The position numbers and the translations under genes are program-made. This document shows, piece after piece, positions 1 through 7,033 of a stretch of 36,886 nt of DNA. The notes beneath the pieces were generated by a model that saw only the letters and a list, made by a program, of their open reading frames with translations, was not told where the DNA came from and did no database searches. Origin of the DNA: Acidovorax sp. GTDB lineage: Bacteria; Pseudomonadota; Gammaproteobacteria; Burkholderiales; Burkholderiaceae_C. The DNA lies in NCBI GenBank assembly GCA_030692685.1, contig JAUXZO010000163.1:1-36886 (forward strand). The letters are read 5' to 3'. Each line of letters begins with the position of its first letter. The stretch's first letter is position 1.

Positions 1-495
1 GTCGCCAAAATTGCCAAGGCCGACACCCAGGCGGTGCTGATGGTGGCGTCAGGGTCGGCCGTGGTGGACGCAGGCACTGCCCTGCGCGCAGCGGGCTCGG
101 CGGCGCAGATCGTGACGCTGTCCAACAACGCGTCGGGCGGATTCATCAAAAGCCTGGGCGCCAACGCACGCGGCGTGATCGTGACGCAGGTGTACCCCAA
201 TGAACGGGCGGTGACCTATGCCCTGGTGAAAGAAGCGCAAGAGCTGGCCAAGACCAAGGGCCTGACCGAAATCACGCCTGCCATGCTGGAAGGTTATGCC
301 GCCGCCAAGGTGCTGGTGGAGGGCCTCAAGCGTGCAGGCCCCAAGCCCAGCCGCGAAAAGATCCATGCGGCGCTGGAAAGCATCAAAAAGTTTGACCTGG
401 GCGGGCTGGAAGTGACCTACGGCCCGGACGACCATACTGGCCTGGACTTTGCCGACCTGTCCATCATTGGCACCGACGGCCGGTTCCGCCGTTGA
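1..495 (+). CDS. ABC transporter substrate-binding protein, C-terminal part (5' end outside window)
   Basis: Only the last 164 codons are present. The reading frame is open from base 1, so the gene begins upstream of the window. The fragment matches the C-terminal lobe of the downstream protein at 841-1956 closely, roughly 70% identical by eye, with shared stretches such as QIVTLSNNASGGF, VEG-KRAGPKP and KKFDLGGLEV. It therefore belongs to the same Peripla_BP_6 (Leu/Ile/Val-binding-like) family. By family it would be a periplasmic ligand-binding protein feeding an ABC importer of branched-chain amino acids or short carboxylates. No permease or ATPase gene is in the window and the ligand cannot be read from sequence. 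The family call is sure; the substrate is unknown. Confidence 0.9.
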   Translation, partial: VAKIAKADTQAVLMVASGSAVVDAGTALRAAGSAAQIVTLSNNASGGFIKSLGANARGVIVTQVYPNERAVTYALVKEAQELAKTKGLTEITPAMLEGYAAAKVLVEGLKRAGPKPSREKIHAALESIKKFDLGGLEVTYGPDDHTGLDFADLSIIGTDGRFRR

Positions 496-542
496 AGGCC
501 GGATGCACTGCAGCGCGGCAGTCCGGTCACGATTAAGGGTGC

Positions 543-711
543 CTAGGAGCCTGTCGGCCTTGGAGCGTCGAAAGCGAAAATTGGCCCCAGCGAGGACAGT
601 TTTTGCCGAACTTGCAGTCCCATAGCACGGCTATGGGGCAAAAAGTCGGTGAAAAATGGACCGCTGCGGCCGATTTGCAGCCGACGACTTCCAAGCCCGA
701 CAGGCTCCTAG
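543..711. repeat. 169-bp intergenic element with 15-bp perfect terminal inverted repeats
   Basis: The ends are CTAGGAGCCTGTCGG (543-557) and its exact reverse complement CCGACAGGCTCCTAG (697-711). Nested inside are further pairings: 580-592 with 662-674 (11 of 13 complementary), TTTTTGCC (600-607) with GGCAAAAA (637-644), and a central hairpin CCCATAGC-acg-GCTATGGG (619-637). The whole unit can therefore fold into one long imperfect stem-loop. It has no convincing ORF. It lies between two tandem solute-binding-protein paralogues and fills most of the 345-base gap 496-840. It looks like a MITE or a structured intergenic repeat; I do not know a name for it. Confidence 0.7.
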
Positions 712-773
712 CACCCAAAGCTGACACGAAGCTTTATCTCCCGCTCACAGGTCTGGGTTTGTCCGGTCCTACG

Positions 774-809
774 TGTTTCTACGGGTTGTTCGTCACAATT
801 TGTTTCTAC
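774..809 (+). promoter_or_regulatory. Pair of 9-bp direct repeats upstream of the solute-binding protein gene
   Basis: TGTTTCTAC occurs at 774-782 and again at 801-809, 27 bp apart, in an AT-richer stretch 32-67 bp before the start codon at 841. This is the likely promoter region of the downstream gene, and the repeats could be regulator half-sites. No clear -35/-10 pair stands out, so this remains a weak suggestion. Confidence 0.25.
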
Positions 810-840
810 ATTGATGCAAATCTACGGACAAGGCACACGC

Positions 841-1956
841 ATGAAATTCACGCATTGGTTGAGCGCGGGCGCCGCTCTGGCTATTTTTAGTACCGGGTTT
901 GCGCAGGCCCAGGTGCTGATCGGGCAGACCGTGGGCATCACCGGGTCGGCGGCCGCTACGGTGGCGGAGTCCATGCGGGGGGCGGCGCTGTACATCGACA
1001 GTGTCAATGCCAAGGGCGGCGTGGGCGGGCAAAAGGTGGAAGTGATCTCGCTGGACGACAAGTTCGACCCCAAGCTGACCCTGGAAAACACACGCACGCT
1101 GATCGAGCAAAAAGGCGTGATCGGCATGTTCATGACGCGCGGCACGCCCCACACCCAGGGCATTGTGCCGGTGCTGGAGCAGCATGGTGTGGCCCTGGTC
1201 GGGCCCTCCACCGGCGCGGTGGTGCTGCATGAGCCGGTCAGCAAATACATCTTCAACGTGCGCGCCACCTACCAGCGCGAGGTGGAAAAGGCGATCACCC
1301 ACCTCAACACTCTGGGTATGAAGCGCATTGGCGTGGTGCATGTGGACGACACCTTTGGGGCCGACGGCCTGGCCGGTGCGCAGATCGGCTTCAAGTCCAA
1401 CAACATCGAGGCGTTGTTCATCGAGAAGTTTGACCGCGCCAAACCCGACTACTCGGCCATTGCGCCGCGGGTGTCGCAAAAACAGCCACAGGCTGTGATC
1501 TTCATCGGCACCGGCGCGGCAGTGGTGGACGGCGTCAAGGCCTTGCGCGCTGCGGGCGTCACCGGGCAAATCGTGACGCTGTCCAACAACGCTTCGGGCG
1601 GGTTTGTGAAGGCGCTGGGCGACAGCGCACGCGGCGTGGTGGTCACGCAGGTGTTTCCGTCGGAGCGCTCGCTGAACTACGCAGTCATCAAGGAAGCCAT
1701 GGACCTGGCCAAAGCCAAGGGCGTGGGCGACCTGACACCGGCGATGGTGGAGGGTTTTGTGAGCGCGAAGGTGCTGGTGGAAGGCATCAAACGCGCAGGC
1801 CCCAAGCCCGACCGCGCGCGCCTGCATGCCGCGCTGGAAGGCATCAAGAAGTTCGACCTGGGCGGGCTGGAGGTGTCGTACAGCCCCACGGACCACACGG
1901 GGCTGGACTTTTCGGACCTGTCGATCATTGGCAGTGACGGGCGGTTTAAGAGGTAA
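841..1956 (+). CDS. ABC transporter substrate-binding protein (Peripla_BP_6 family)
   Basis: A 371-residue periplasmic ligand-binding protein. The ATG at 841 is chosen over the more upstream in-frame start (811) because it opens directly into a signal peptide: MKFTHW, a hydrophobic core, then an A-Q-A type cleavage site near residue 23 (FAQA|Q). AAGG lies 7 bases upstream. The mature protein begins with the VLIGQTVGITGSAA strand typical of Leu/Ile/Val-binding-like receptors and keeps the two-lobe length of the family. Its C-terminal half is very similar to the gene ending at 495, so the two are tandem duplicates. No transporter membrane or ATPase subunit lies nearby, so it may share a distant permease. 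The ligand is unknown; short carboxylates or aromatic acids are as plausible as amino acids. Confidence 0.92.
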   Translation: MKFTHWLSAGAALAIFSTGFAQAQVLIGQTVGITGSAAATVAESMRGAALYIDSVNAKGGVGGQKVEVISLDDKFDPKLTLENTRTLIEQKGVIGMFMTRGTPHTQGIVPVLEQHGVALVGPSTGAVVLHEPVSKYIFNVRATYQREVEKAITHLNTLGMKRIGVVHVDDTFGADGLAGAQIGFKSNNIEALFIEKFDRAKPDYSAIAPRVSQKQPQAVIFIGTGAAVVDGVKALRAAGVTGQIVTLSNNASGGFVKALGDSARGVVVTQVFPSERSLNYAVIKEAMDLAKAKGVGDLTPAMVEGFVSAKVLVEGIKRAGPKPDRARLHAALEGIKKFDLGGLEVSYSPTDHTGLDFSDLSIIGSDGRFKR

Positions 1957-1957
1957 G

Positions 1958-1993
1958 CCCCCTGAGCGGCTTCGCCGCTTCCCCCTCAGGGGG
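1958..1993 (+). terminator. Strong hairpin directly after the solute-binding protein stop codon
   Basis: CCCCCTGAG (1958-1966) pairs with CTCAGGGGG (1985-1993), with an inner GCGGC-TTC-GCCGC stem. It begins one base after the TAA at 1954-1956. There is no T-run, so intrinsic termination is uncertain. A related sequence sits after another stop codon at 32703-32790, which points to a repeated 3'-end element rather than a unique terminator. Confidence 0.55.
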
Positions 1994-2192
1994 ACGCCTC
2001 CAGCGGCCCGGCAAAGCCGGTTCCGCGGTGGCGCTGGTATTGGGCGCGCCGGTATCGGTCATTTGCGGGCATGTCAGCGCAGGGGCAGACAAAGCGACAA
2101 CCCCTTTGTCAAGTTGGCACGTTGAATCTGAAGTACAGGTTTCAGGCTGAGTGTCTCGAAGCCTCGCGTGGCTCTCACAGAATGCCCACCCG

Positions 2193-3851
2193 TCAATCAT
2201 TGGCGTAGATATCCACGTCCTTCGTCTCGCGCAGCAGCAGCCCGCCCACCACCGCCGTGGCGCCCGCGACGAGCACTGGGTACCACAGGCCGCTGTACAT
2301 GTTGCCCGTCTGCGTGACGATGGCAAAGGACAGGATGGGCAGCAGGCCGCCAAACCAGCCATTGCCGATGTGGTAAGGCAGGCTGAGCGAGGTGTAGCGG
2401 ATGCGCGTGGGAAACATCTCCACCAGCATCGCGGCAAGGGGGCCGTACACCATGGCCACCAGCACCATCAGGTAGCTCAGCAGGGCAACCACCAGCAGGG
2501 TGTTGATGCGCGCAGGGTCTGCCTGCGTGGGGTAGCCCGCGTCCGCCAGGGCGTAGCCCACTGCCTGGCGAAATGCGGTGGCGTTGCGGCGGGCCTCATC
2601 GGCTGGGACATCGTGAGCGATGGGGCTGGCGATTTCGGTGGCGCCAATGCGCACCAGCGCCTGGCCGGGTGTACCGGCAGGGTCGGTGTCGTAGCTCACC
2701 GACTGGGCCGCCAGCATCTGCCTGGCCATGTCGCAAGCACTGGCGACCCGTGCCGTGCCCGTGGGGTTGAACTGGAACGAGCAGTCTGTGGGGTTGACCA
2801 CCACCACCACACGGTTGCGCGCCTGCGCTTGGGCCAGTGCGGGGTTAGCCGCCCACGCCAGGGCCTGAAACACCGGAAAGTACGTGGCCGCCGCCAGCAC
2901 GCATCCCAGCATGATGATGGGCTTGCGCCCCACCCGGTCTGACAGCGTGCCAAACACAATGAACAGCGGCGTACCGATGAGCAGCGCTGCGGCCACCATC
3001 AGCTGCGCCGTCGTGGCGTCTACCTTGAGCTGCTGCGTGAGAAAAAACAGCGCATAGAACTGCCCCGTGTACCAGACCACGGCCTGCCCCGCCGTCAGCC
3101 CCACCAGGGCCAGCAGCGCCACGCGCAGGTTCTTCCAGCGTCCGAACGACTCGGACACCGGCGCCAGCGACGTTCGCCCCTGCGCTTTCATGCGCGCAAA
3201 CGCGGGCGATTCGTCCAGCGACAGCCGTATCCACACCGACACCACCAGCAGCACGATGGACACCAGAAACGGTACACGCCATCCCCAGTCGGCAAACTCG
3301 TCTTCGCCCAGCACCGTGCGCGTGCCCAGGATGACCACCAGCGACATGAAGAGCCCCAGCGTTGCTGTGGTCTGGATCCACGCCGTGCAGGCACCCCGCC
3401 GACCGTGCGGCGCATGCTCGGCCACGTAGATGGCGGCGCCCCCGTATTCGCCCCCCATGGCCAGGCCCTGCAGCAGCCGCAGGCCGATGAGGATGACCGG
3501 GGCCGCCACACCAATACTGCCGTAGGTAGGAAGAATGCCCACGATGAACGTGGACAGGCCCATGATGAGGATGGTGACCAGAAAGGTGTATTTGCGCCCG
3601 ATCATGTCGCCCAGCCGCCCAAACACCAGGGCACCGAACGGCCGCACGACGAAGCCTGCAGCAAACGCCAGCAAGGCAAAGATGAACGCAGCGCTGGCGT
3701 CCAGCGGACTGAAAAACTGGCGCGCAATGATGGCCGCCAGCGATCCATACAGATAAAAGTCGTACCACTCGAACACCGTGCCGAGCGACGACGCGAACAC
3801 GACTTTTCTCTCCTCCCGCGTCATGGCGCGGGCGGCGGCGGCGTCGGCCAT
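2193..3851 (-). CDS. MFS transporter, metabolite:H+ symporter (MHS)-like, with large periplasmic insert
   Basis: A 552-residue inner-membrane transporter. The start ATG at 3851 is chosen because GGAGA lies upstream and the protein then begins MADAAAARAM-TREERK, leading into the first membrane helix; the open frame upstream has no family similarity. Family marks include FEWYDFYLYG (28-37) in helix 1, GRLGDMIGRK (78-87) between helices 2 and 3, and GTLSDRVGRK (301-310) between helices 8 and 9. These match the ShiA/ProP-type MHS group, which moves small organic acids or betaines with protons. Residues about 337-449 form a hydrophilic insert of about 113 residues between helices 9 and 10, on the periplasmic side, with Cys357 and Cys373. 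This makes the protein about 110 residues longer than usual. It is last in the liu-side gene run, after a 217-bp gap with no recognisable feature except a small GC-rich hairpin. The substrate is unknown. Confidence 0.88.
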   Translation of the reverse strand: MADAAAARAMTREERKVVFASSLGTVFEWYDFYLYGSLAAIIARQFFSPLDASAAFIFALLAFAAGFVVRPFGALVFGRLGDMIGRKYTFLVTILIMGLSTFIVGILPTYGSIGVAAPVILIGLRLLQGLAMGGEYGGAAIYVAEHAPHGRRGACTAWIQTTATLGLFMSLVVILGTRTVLGEDEFADWGWRVPFLVSIVLLVVSVWIRLSLDESPAFARMKAQGRTSLAPVSESFGRWKNLRVALLALVGLTAGQAVVWYTGQFYALFFLTQQLKVDATTAQLMVAAALLIGTPLFIVFGTLSDRVGRKPIIMLGCVLAAATYFPVFQALAWAANPALAQAQARNRVVVVVNPTDCSFQFNPTGTARVASACDMARQMLAAQSVSYDTDPAGTPGQALVRIGATEIASPIAHDVPADEARRNATAFRQAVGYALADAGYPTQADPARINTLLVVALLSYLMVLVAMVYGPLAAMLVEMFPTRIRYTSLSLPYHIGNGWFGGLLPILSFAIVTQTGNMYSGLWYPVLVAGATAVVGGLLLRETKDVDIYAND

Positions 3852-4068
3852 GGCGGTTTGTCTCCAAAAGGGGCGGCTTGACTTGTTGTTGTTATGCGCA
3901 AGGCCGCGGGATTGGCCCGCGTGCAAACTCAACGCCCGCCCATTCTTGAAGCTCTCACTGACCCCGTTCTGACAGTTGCCCACCCAGGAGCAATGACGCC
4001 ATACGCAATGGCGCGCTACAGGGCAAACCGCCGGGGTCTTGGTGACCAGCCGCGCGGCCTGGGCGTCG

Positions 4069-4728
4069 TCAGCCCGCCTTGGGCGCCAGACCCGAGGGCA
4101 CCCGGGGTGCGCTGTCCCAGTCACCACCGGCAAACCAGGCGTCGCCCTCCAGATACGCCCGCAGCATGGGCAGGCCGTCCAGCCCCCAAAATAGCTTGTC
4201 GTCCACCGCAAACGCTGGCACGCCGAACACGCCGACCGCCTGCGCCGCCTGGGTGTTGGCGCGCAGTAGCGCCTTGGGCGCTTCACCGGTGGGGTCTTGC
4301 CCGGCGCTGCGCACCTGCTCGCTCAATTCGGCCGCCAGCGCGTTCAGCCGTTCGGGGTCCAACGCATCGTGCCCGCCTTGCCACACATGGCGCAGCACCG
4401 CGCCCGCCACAAAGCGGTTGATTTGGCCGTCATCGCTGCAGGCCAGCGCCTGGCGCAGCAGGGGCAAAGGGTTGAACGGGTGGCGCGCGGGCATCTGCAG
4501 CGGCGTGCCCTGCGCGTGGCCCAGCCAGGTGACGTGGCGATAGGTCCAGTCGCGCTTGGGCGCGATGCCCGCCGGGCCGGGGTTGCCATGCTGCTGCAGC
4601 AGCGCTCCGAGCAGCACGGGCTGGTAGGTCACGCTGTAGCTCAGGCCCTCCAGCGCCTCGGGCAGGCGTTCAAACGCCAGCCAGGCGTAGGGCGAGATGA
4701 AGTCCAGATAAAACGTGATGCGTTTCAT
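4069..4728 (-). CDS. 2-hydroxychromene-2-carboxylate isomerase family protein (DsbA-fold, GST-kappa-like)
   Basis: A 219-residue soluble thioredoxin-fold protein. It begins MKRITFYLDFISPYAWLA, the characteristic N-terminus of this family (FYLDFISPYA with the conserved Ser-Pro-Tyr), and carries VGVFGVPAFAVDDKLFWGLD near residue 170, the cis-Pro region and substrate loop. Founding members are glutathione-dependent isomerases of naphthalene degradation (NahD), but most relatives sit in unrelated operons with unknown substrates. No aromatic-ring-degradation genes are present here, so the naphthalene role should not be assumed. Its ATG overlaps the stop of the DUF1289 gene by 4 bases (ATGA), indicating translational coupling. 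Confidence 0.88.
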   Translation of the reverse strand: MKRITFYLDFISPYAWLAFERLPEALEGLSYSVTYQPVLLGALLQQHGNPGPAGIAPKRDWTYRHVTWLGHAQGTPLQMPARHPFNPLPLLRQALACSDDGQINRFVAGAVLRHVWQGGHDALDPERLNALAAELSEQVRSAGQDPTGEAPKALLRANTQAAQAVGVFGVPAFAVDDKLFWGLDGLPMLRAYLEGDAWFAGGDWDSAPRVPSGLAPKAG

Positions 4729-5000
4729 GGCCCCGCCCTTTCGGCGGTGTCTGCTGGCAACACGATGCCCGCCCGGTCCAGCAGCTGCAGCCAGATGCCT
4801 CGCCGCAGGTGTGCGTCAGCGCGCGACCAGATGCGGATCTCGTCCAGCGTGCGAAAGCAGCCTTCGCAATGGCTGCGGTCGGCCGACATGCGGCACACCG
4901 AGATGCAGGGCGAAGGCACGGCCTCGGTGTTTTCAGCATCAAAATGACCGCTAGCGCTTATCTGTAAAGCGCGAGCAGCTAGCAAATCAGTAGCATTCAT
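4725..5000 (-). CDS. DUF1289 domain-containing protein with repeat-derived N-terminus
   Basis: A 91-residue protein. The conserved part begins near residue 29: PSPCISVC-RM, then HCEGCFRTLDEI and a C-terminal W-L region. This is the DUF1289 pattern of Cys pairs, often taken as a small metal- or Fe-S-binding motif (inference). The ATG at 5000 overlaps the TGA of the YbaK gene (ATGA), which supports this start. The first about 21 residues (MNATDLLAARAL...) are not family sequence. They are encoded by a copy of the AGCGCTT palindromic repeat found four more times in the window. The repeat also supplies the start codon. The function is unknown. Confidence 0.85.
   Translation of the reverse strand: MNATDLLAARALQISASGHFDAENTEAVPSPCISVCRMSADRSHCEGCFRTLDEIRIWSRADAHLRRGIWLQLLDRAGIVLPADTAERAGP
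4937..5000 (+). repeat. AGCGCTT palindromic repeat, copy R1
   Basis: The core is GCTAGCGCTTATCTGTAAAG followed by CGCGAGCAGCTAGC and ending AGTAGCATTCA. It matches copies R2-R5 in core, spacing and flanks (left AAAATGACC, right AGTAGCA). This copy lies wholly within the coding sequence of the DUF1289 gene and provides its start codon. Confidence 0.8.
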
Positions 5001-5515
5001 GTTGCAGACTCGGGTGTGACCACCTGCACCACGTCCACCACGGGGGCACCCGTCAGCCGCTGAAGGTCGCTGGGGTGCAGCGCAAACACGCCGTGCGGAT
5101 GCCCCGCCGCCGCCCACACCACGTCAAAGCGCAGCAGGTCCTGATCGATGAGCGTGACAGGCGGCGTGGCATGCGCCACGGGCGACACACCGCCGATGGA
5201 AAAGCCGGTGCGGCTTTTCACAAAATCGGCATCGGCCCGGCCGATCTTGCCGCCCGCATGGGCCTCGACCTTTTTCTCGTCCACCCGCCGGTCGCCCGAG
5301 GTGACCACCAGCACGGCCACGTCGTCGCTCTTGCGGCGAAAGATGATGCTCTTGGCGATCTGTCCCACGGCAATGCCCAGCGCATCGGCCGCCTGCTGCG
5401 CGGTGCGCGCAGCGTCGTCCAGCATCTGCGGGCGGTGGGGGTGACCCAGGGATTCGAGGGCCGCAGCCACGCGCTGCACGCCTTCGGGCAGGTTTTTCAG
5501 TTCAGCTCCACACAC
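4997..5515 (-). CDS. YbaK/EbsC family aminoacyl-tRNA deacylase-like protein
   Basis: A 172-residue cytoplasmic protein of the YbaK/ProX editing-domain family. Members hydrolyse mischarged aminoacyl-tRNA such as Cys-tRNA(Pro). Visible marks are GQIAKSIIFRRK (about residues 50-63) with the conserved Lys, VLVVTSGDRRVDEKK, and GFSIGGVSPVAHATPP, whose GGVSP-G loop is diagnostic of the family. The start is taken as GTG at 5515 because AGGAGA sits about 8 bases upstream and the family N-terminus follows. It lies 25 bp after the HMG-CoA lyase gene, and its stop overlaps the DUF1289 start by 4 bases. This suggests transcription with the liu genes without a metabolic link to them. Confidence 0.9.
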   Translation of the reverse strand: MCGAELKNLPEGVQRVAAALESLGHPHRPQMLDDAARTAQQAADALGIAVGQIAKSIIFRRKSDDVAVLVVTSGDRRVDEKKVEAHAGGKIGRADADFVKSRTGFSIGGVSPVAHATPPVTLIDQDLLRFDVVWAAAGHPHGVFALHPSDLQRLTGAPVVDVVQVVTPESAT

Positions 5516-5540
5516 GGTTTCTTTCTCCTGCGCCGGGGGG

Positions 5541-6449
5541 TCAGCCCGCGCGTTTGGTGAGCAGCGCATTCGCTGCCCGGGAATTGGGTTTGCGGCCGAG
5601 AAAATCACTGATGTACGCGCCCGCATCGATGAGCTTATCAAGGTCGATGCCCGTGTCGATGCCCATGCCCTGCAGCATGTAGACCACATCTTCCGTCGCC
5701 ACATTGCCCGTCGCACCCTTGGCATAGGGGCAGCCGCCCAGCCCGGCCACGGACGACTGATAGTTCCATACGCCCAGCTCCAGCGCGGCCAGCGTGTTGG
5801 ACAGCGCTTGCCCGTACGTGTCGTGAAAGTGGCCCGATACATCGTCGATGCCAAAGTGCTGCAACGTCGCCTCCAGCGCCTTCTGCACCTTGCGCGGCGT
5901 GCCCACGCCAATGGTGTCAGCCACGTCGACACGCTGCACGCCAATGCCTTTGAGCAGCCCTGCCAGGTACGCCACCCGCTCCGGCGCAATGTCGCCTTCA
6001 TACGGGCAGCCCACGGTGCAGCTCATCGCGCCCCGTACGCGGATGCCCGCAGCCAGGGCGGCCTCGACCACGGGCGCAAAACGCTCGATGCTCTCGGCAA
6101 TGCTGCAGTTGATGTTGCGCTGGCTGAAGGCCTCGCTGGCGGAGCCAAACACCACGATCTCATCGGGCTTGTCGAGCACTGCCGCTTCAAAACCCTTGAG
6201 GTTGGGCGTAAGCACCGAATACGCCACGCCCGCCTGGCGCGCGACGCCTTCCATCACCTCGTGGTTGTCGGCCATCTGTGGCACCCACTTGGGGCTGACG
6301 TAGCTGGTGACCTCGATATCTTTCAAGCCTGCCTGCTGCAGGCGGTGCACCAACTCGATCTTGACGGCGGCAGGCACCGGGGTCTTTTCGTTTTGCAGGC
6401 CGTCGCGCGGGCCTACGTCGATGAGTTGAACGCGGGAAGGAATGCTCAT
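5541..6449 (-). CDS. mvaB: Hydroxymethylglutaryl-CoA lyase
   Basis: A 302-residue cytosolic enzyme that cleaves 3-hydroxy-3-methylglutaryl-CoA to acetoacetate and acetyl-CoA, the last step of leucine breakdown (equivalent to LiuE). It opens with VQLIDVGPRDGLQNE (8-22), where Arg15 and Asp16 belong to the TIM-barrel metal and substrate site. HFHDTYG (207-213) carries the two metal His residues, and GLGGCPYAKGATGNVATED carries the signature catalytic Cys240 loop that separates HMG-CoA lyases from other HMGL-like enzymes. The length is normal. In this operon it follows the MCC and methylglutaconyl-CoA hydratase genes, which supply its substrate. Confidence 0.96.
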   Translation of the reverse strand: MSIPSRVQLIDVGPRDGLQNEKTPVPAAVKIELVHRLQQAGLKDIEVTSYVSPKWVPQMADNHEVMEGVARQAGVAYSVLTPNLKGFEAAVLDKPDEIVVFGSASEAFSQRNINCSIAESIERFAPVVEAALAAGIRVRGAMSCTVGCPYEGDIAPERVAYLAGLLKGIGVQRVDVADTIGVGTPRKVQKALEATLQHFGIDDVSGHFHDTYGQALSNTLAALELGVWNYQSSVAGLGGCPYAKGATGNVATEDVVYMLQGMGIDTGIDLDKLIDAGAYISDFLGRKPNSRAANALLTKRAG

Positions 6450-6500
6450 GGGATGTTCGCTTTCGTGAAATGGGTGGCTTCAGGTCGAGGTGCGACGAGG

Positions 6501-6986
6501 TCACTCTGACGCGGCGCTGGCCGCAATGGCGCCTGCTTTGGACCGCAGCCGCAGCAGCAGCCAGCCTACCGCCATGCCCACGGCGCTGCCCAACAGCATG
6601 ACGATGCCGAACACGATCTTGACGATGCTTGAACTGCTGATTTCGGCCTGCGAAGGGTCTTTGGCGTCATACCGCACCGCCACGCTTTCACCCACCTTGT
6701 GCGCGGCCTGGTTCTGACGCGCCATCGAATCAGTGAACCGAACCGTGCGGCCCTCCTTGGTTACAAACTCGACGACGCTTTGATGGGCCATGCCCTTGCG
6801 CTGCGCTGGTCCCACAAACAACTCATGAAGCGCCACTACCCGGCCTTGCGCCGTGTGGGTGCCGCCAAGCATGTTTAGCCCTGAGGCGAGCATCCAGGCC
6901 GCACCCAAGGCGGTCAGGATGCTGGGCACAAGCAGGATCCACCCGACCAATCCAAAGAACCGGCGAAAGGTAGGGGCTGTTGTCAT
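6501..6986 (-). CDS. DUF3592-like small membrane protein
   Basis: A protein of about 161 residues with a membrane helix near the N-terminus (FFGLVGWILLVPSILTALGAAWML) and a second near the C-terminus (IVFGIVMLLGSAVGMAVGWLLL). Between them is a beta-rich domain of about 80 residues containing GRVVALHE, VVEFVTKEGRTVRF and VGESVAVRYDAKDPSQAEI. This layout fits DUF3592, a predicted extracytoplasmic domain between two helices. The function is unknown. The ATG at 6986 is chosen, but ATG at 7001 or TTG at 7010 are also possible since none has a clear Shine-Dalgarno. It lies between ghrA-like and mvaB on the same strand. Confidence 0.72.
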   Translation of the reverse strand: MTTAPTFRRFFGLVGWILLVPSILTALGAAWMLASGLNMLGGTHTAQGRVVALHELFVGPAQRKGMAHQSVVEFVTKEGRTVRFTDSMARQNQAAHKVGESVAVRYDAKDPSQAEISSSSIVKIVFGIVMLLGSAVGMAVGWLLLRLRSKAGAIAASAASE

Positions 6987-7033
6987 GCCTGCAATTGTCA
7001 TTGGTTGCAAAGAACGCCGCGCCGCGCGCGAGA

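Noticed and set aside
603..890. A 95-codon plus-strand frame across the intergenic gap
   Set aside because: It lies mostly within the 169-bp inverted-repeat element, runs over the start of the solute-binding protein gene and has no family similarity.
3852..4286. A 145-residue N-terminal extension of the MFS transporter
   Set aside because: The extension is Arg/Trp/Cys-rich, overlaps the isomerase gene antisense, and the true start at 3851 has a good ribosome site and the family N-terminus.
4069..4728. Assigning a naphthalene-degradation role to the isomerase
   Set aside because: No ring-cleavage or aldolase genes are present, and many family members lie outside such pathways.
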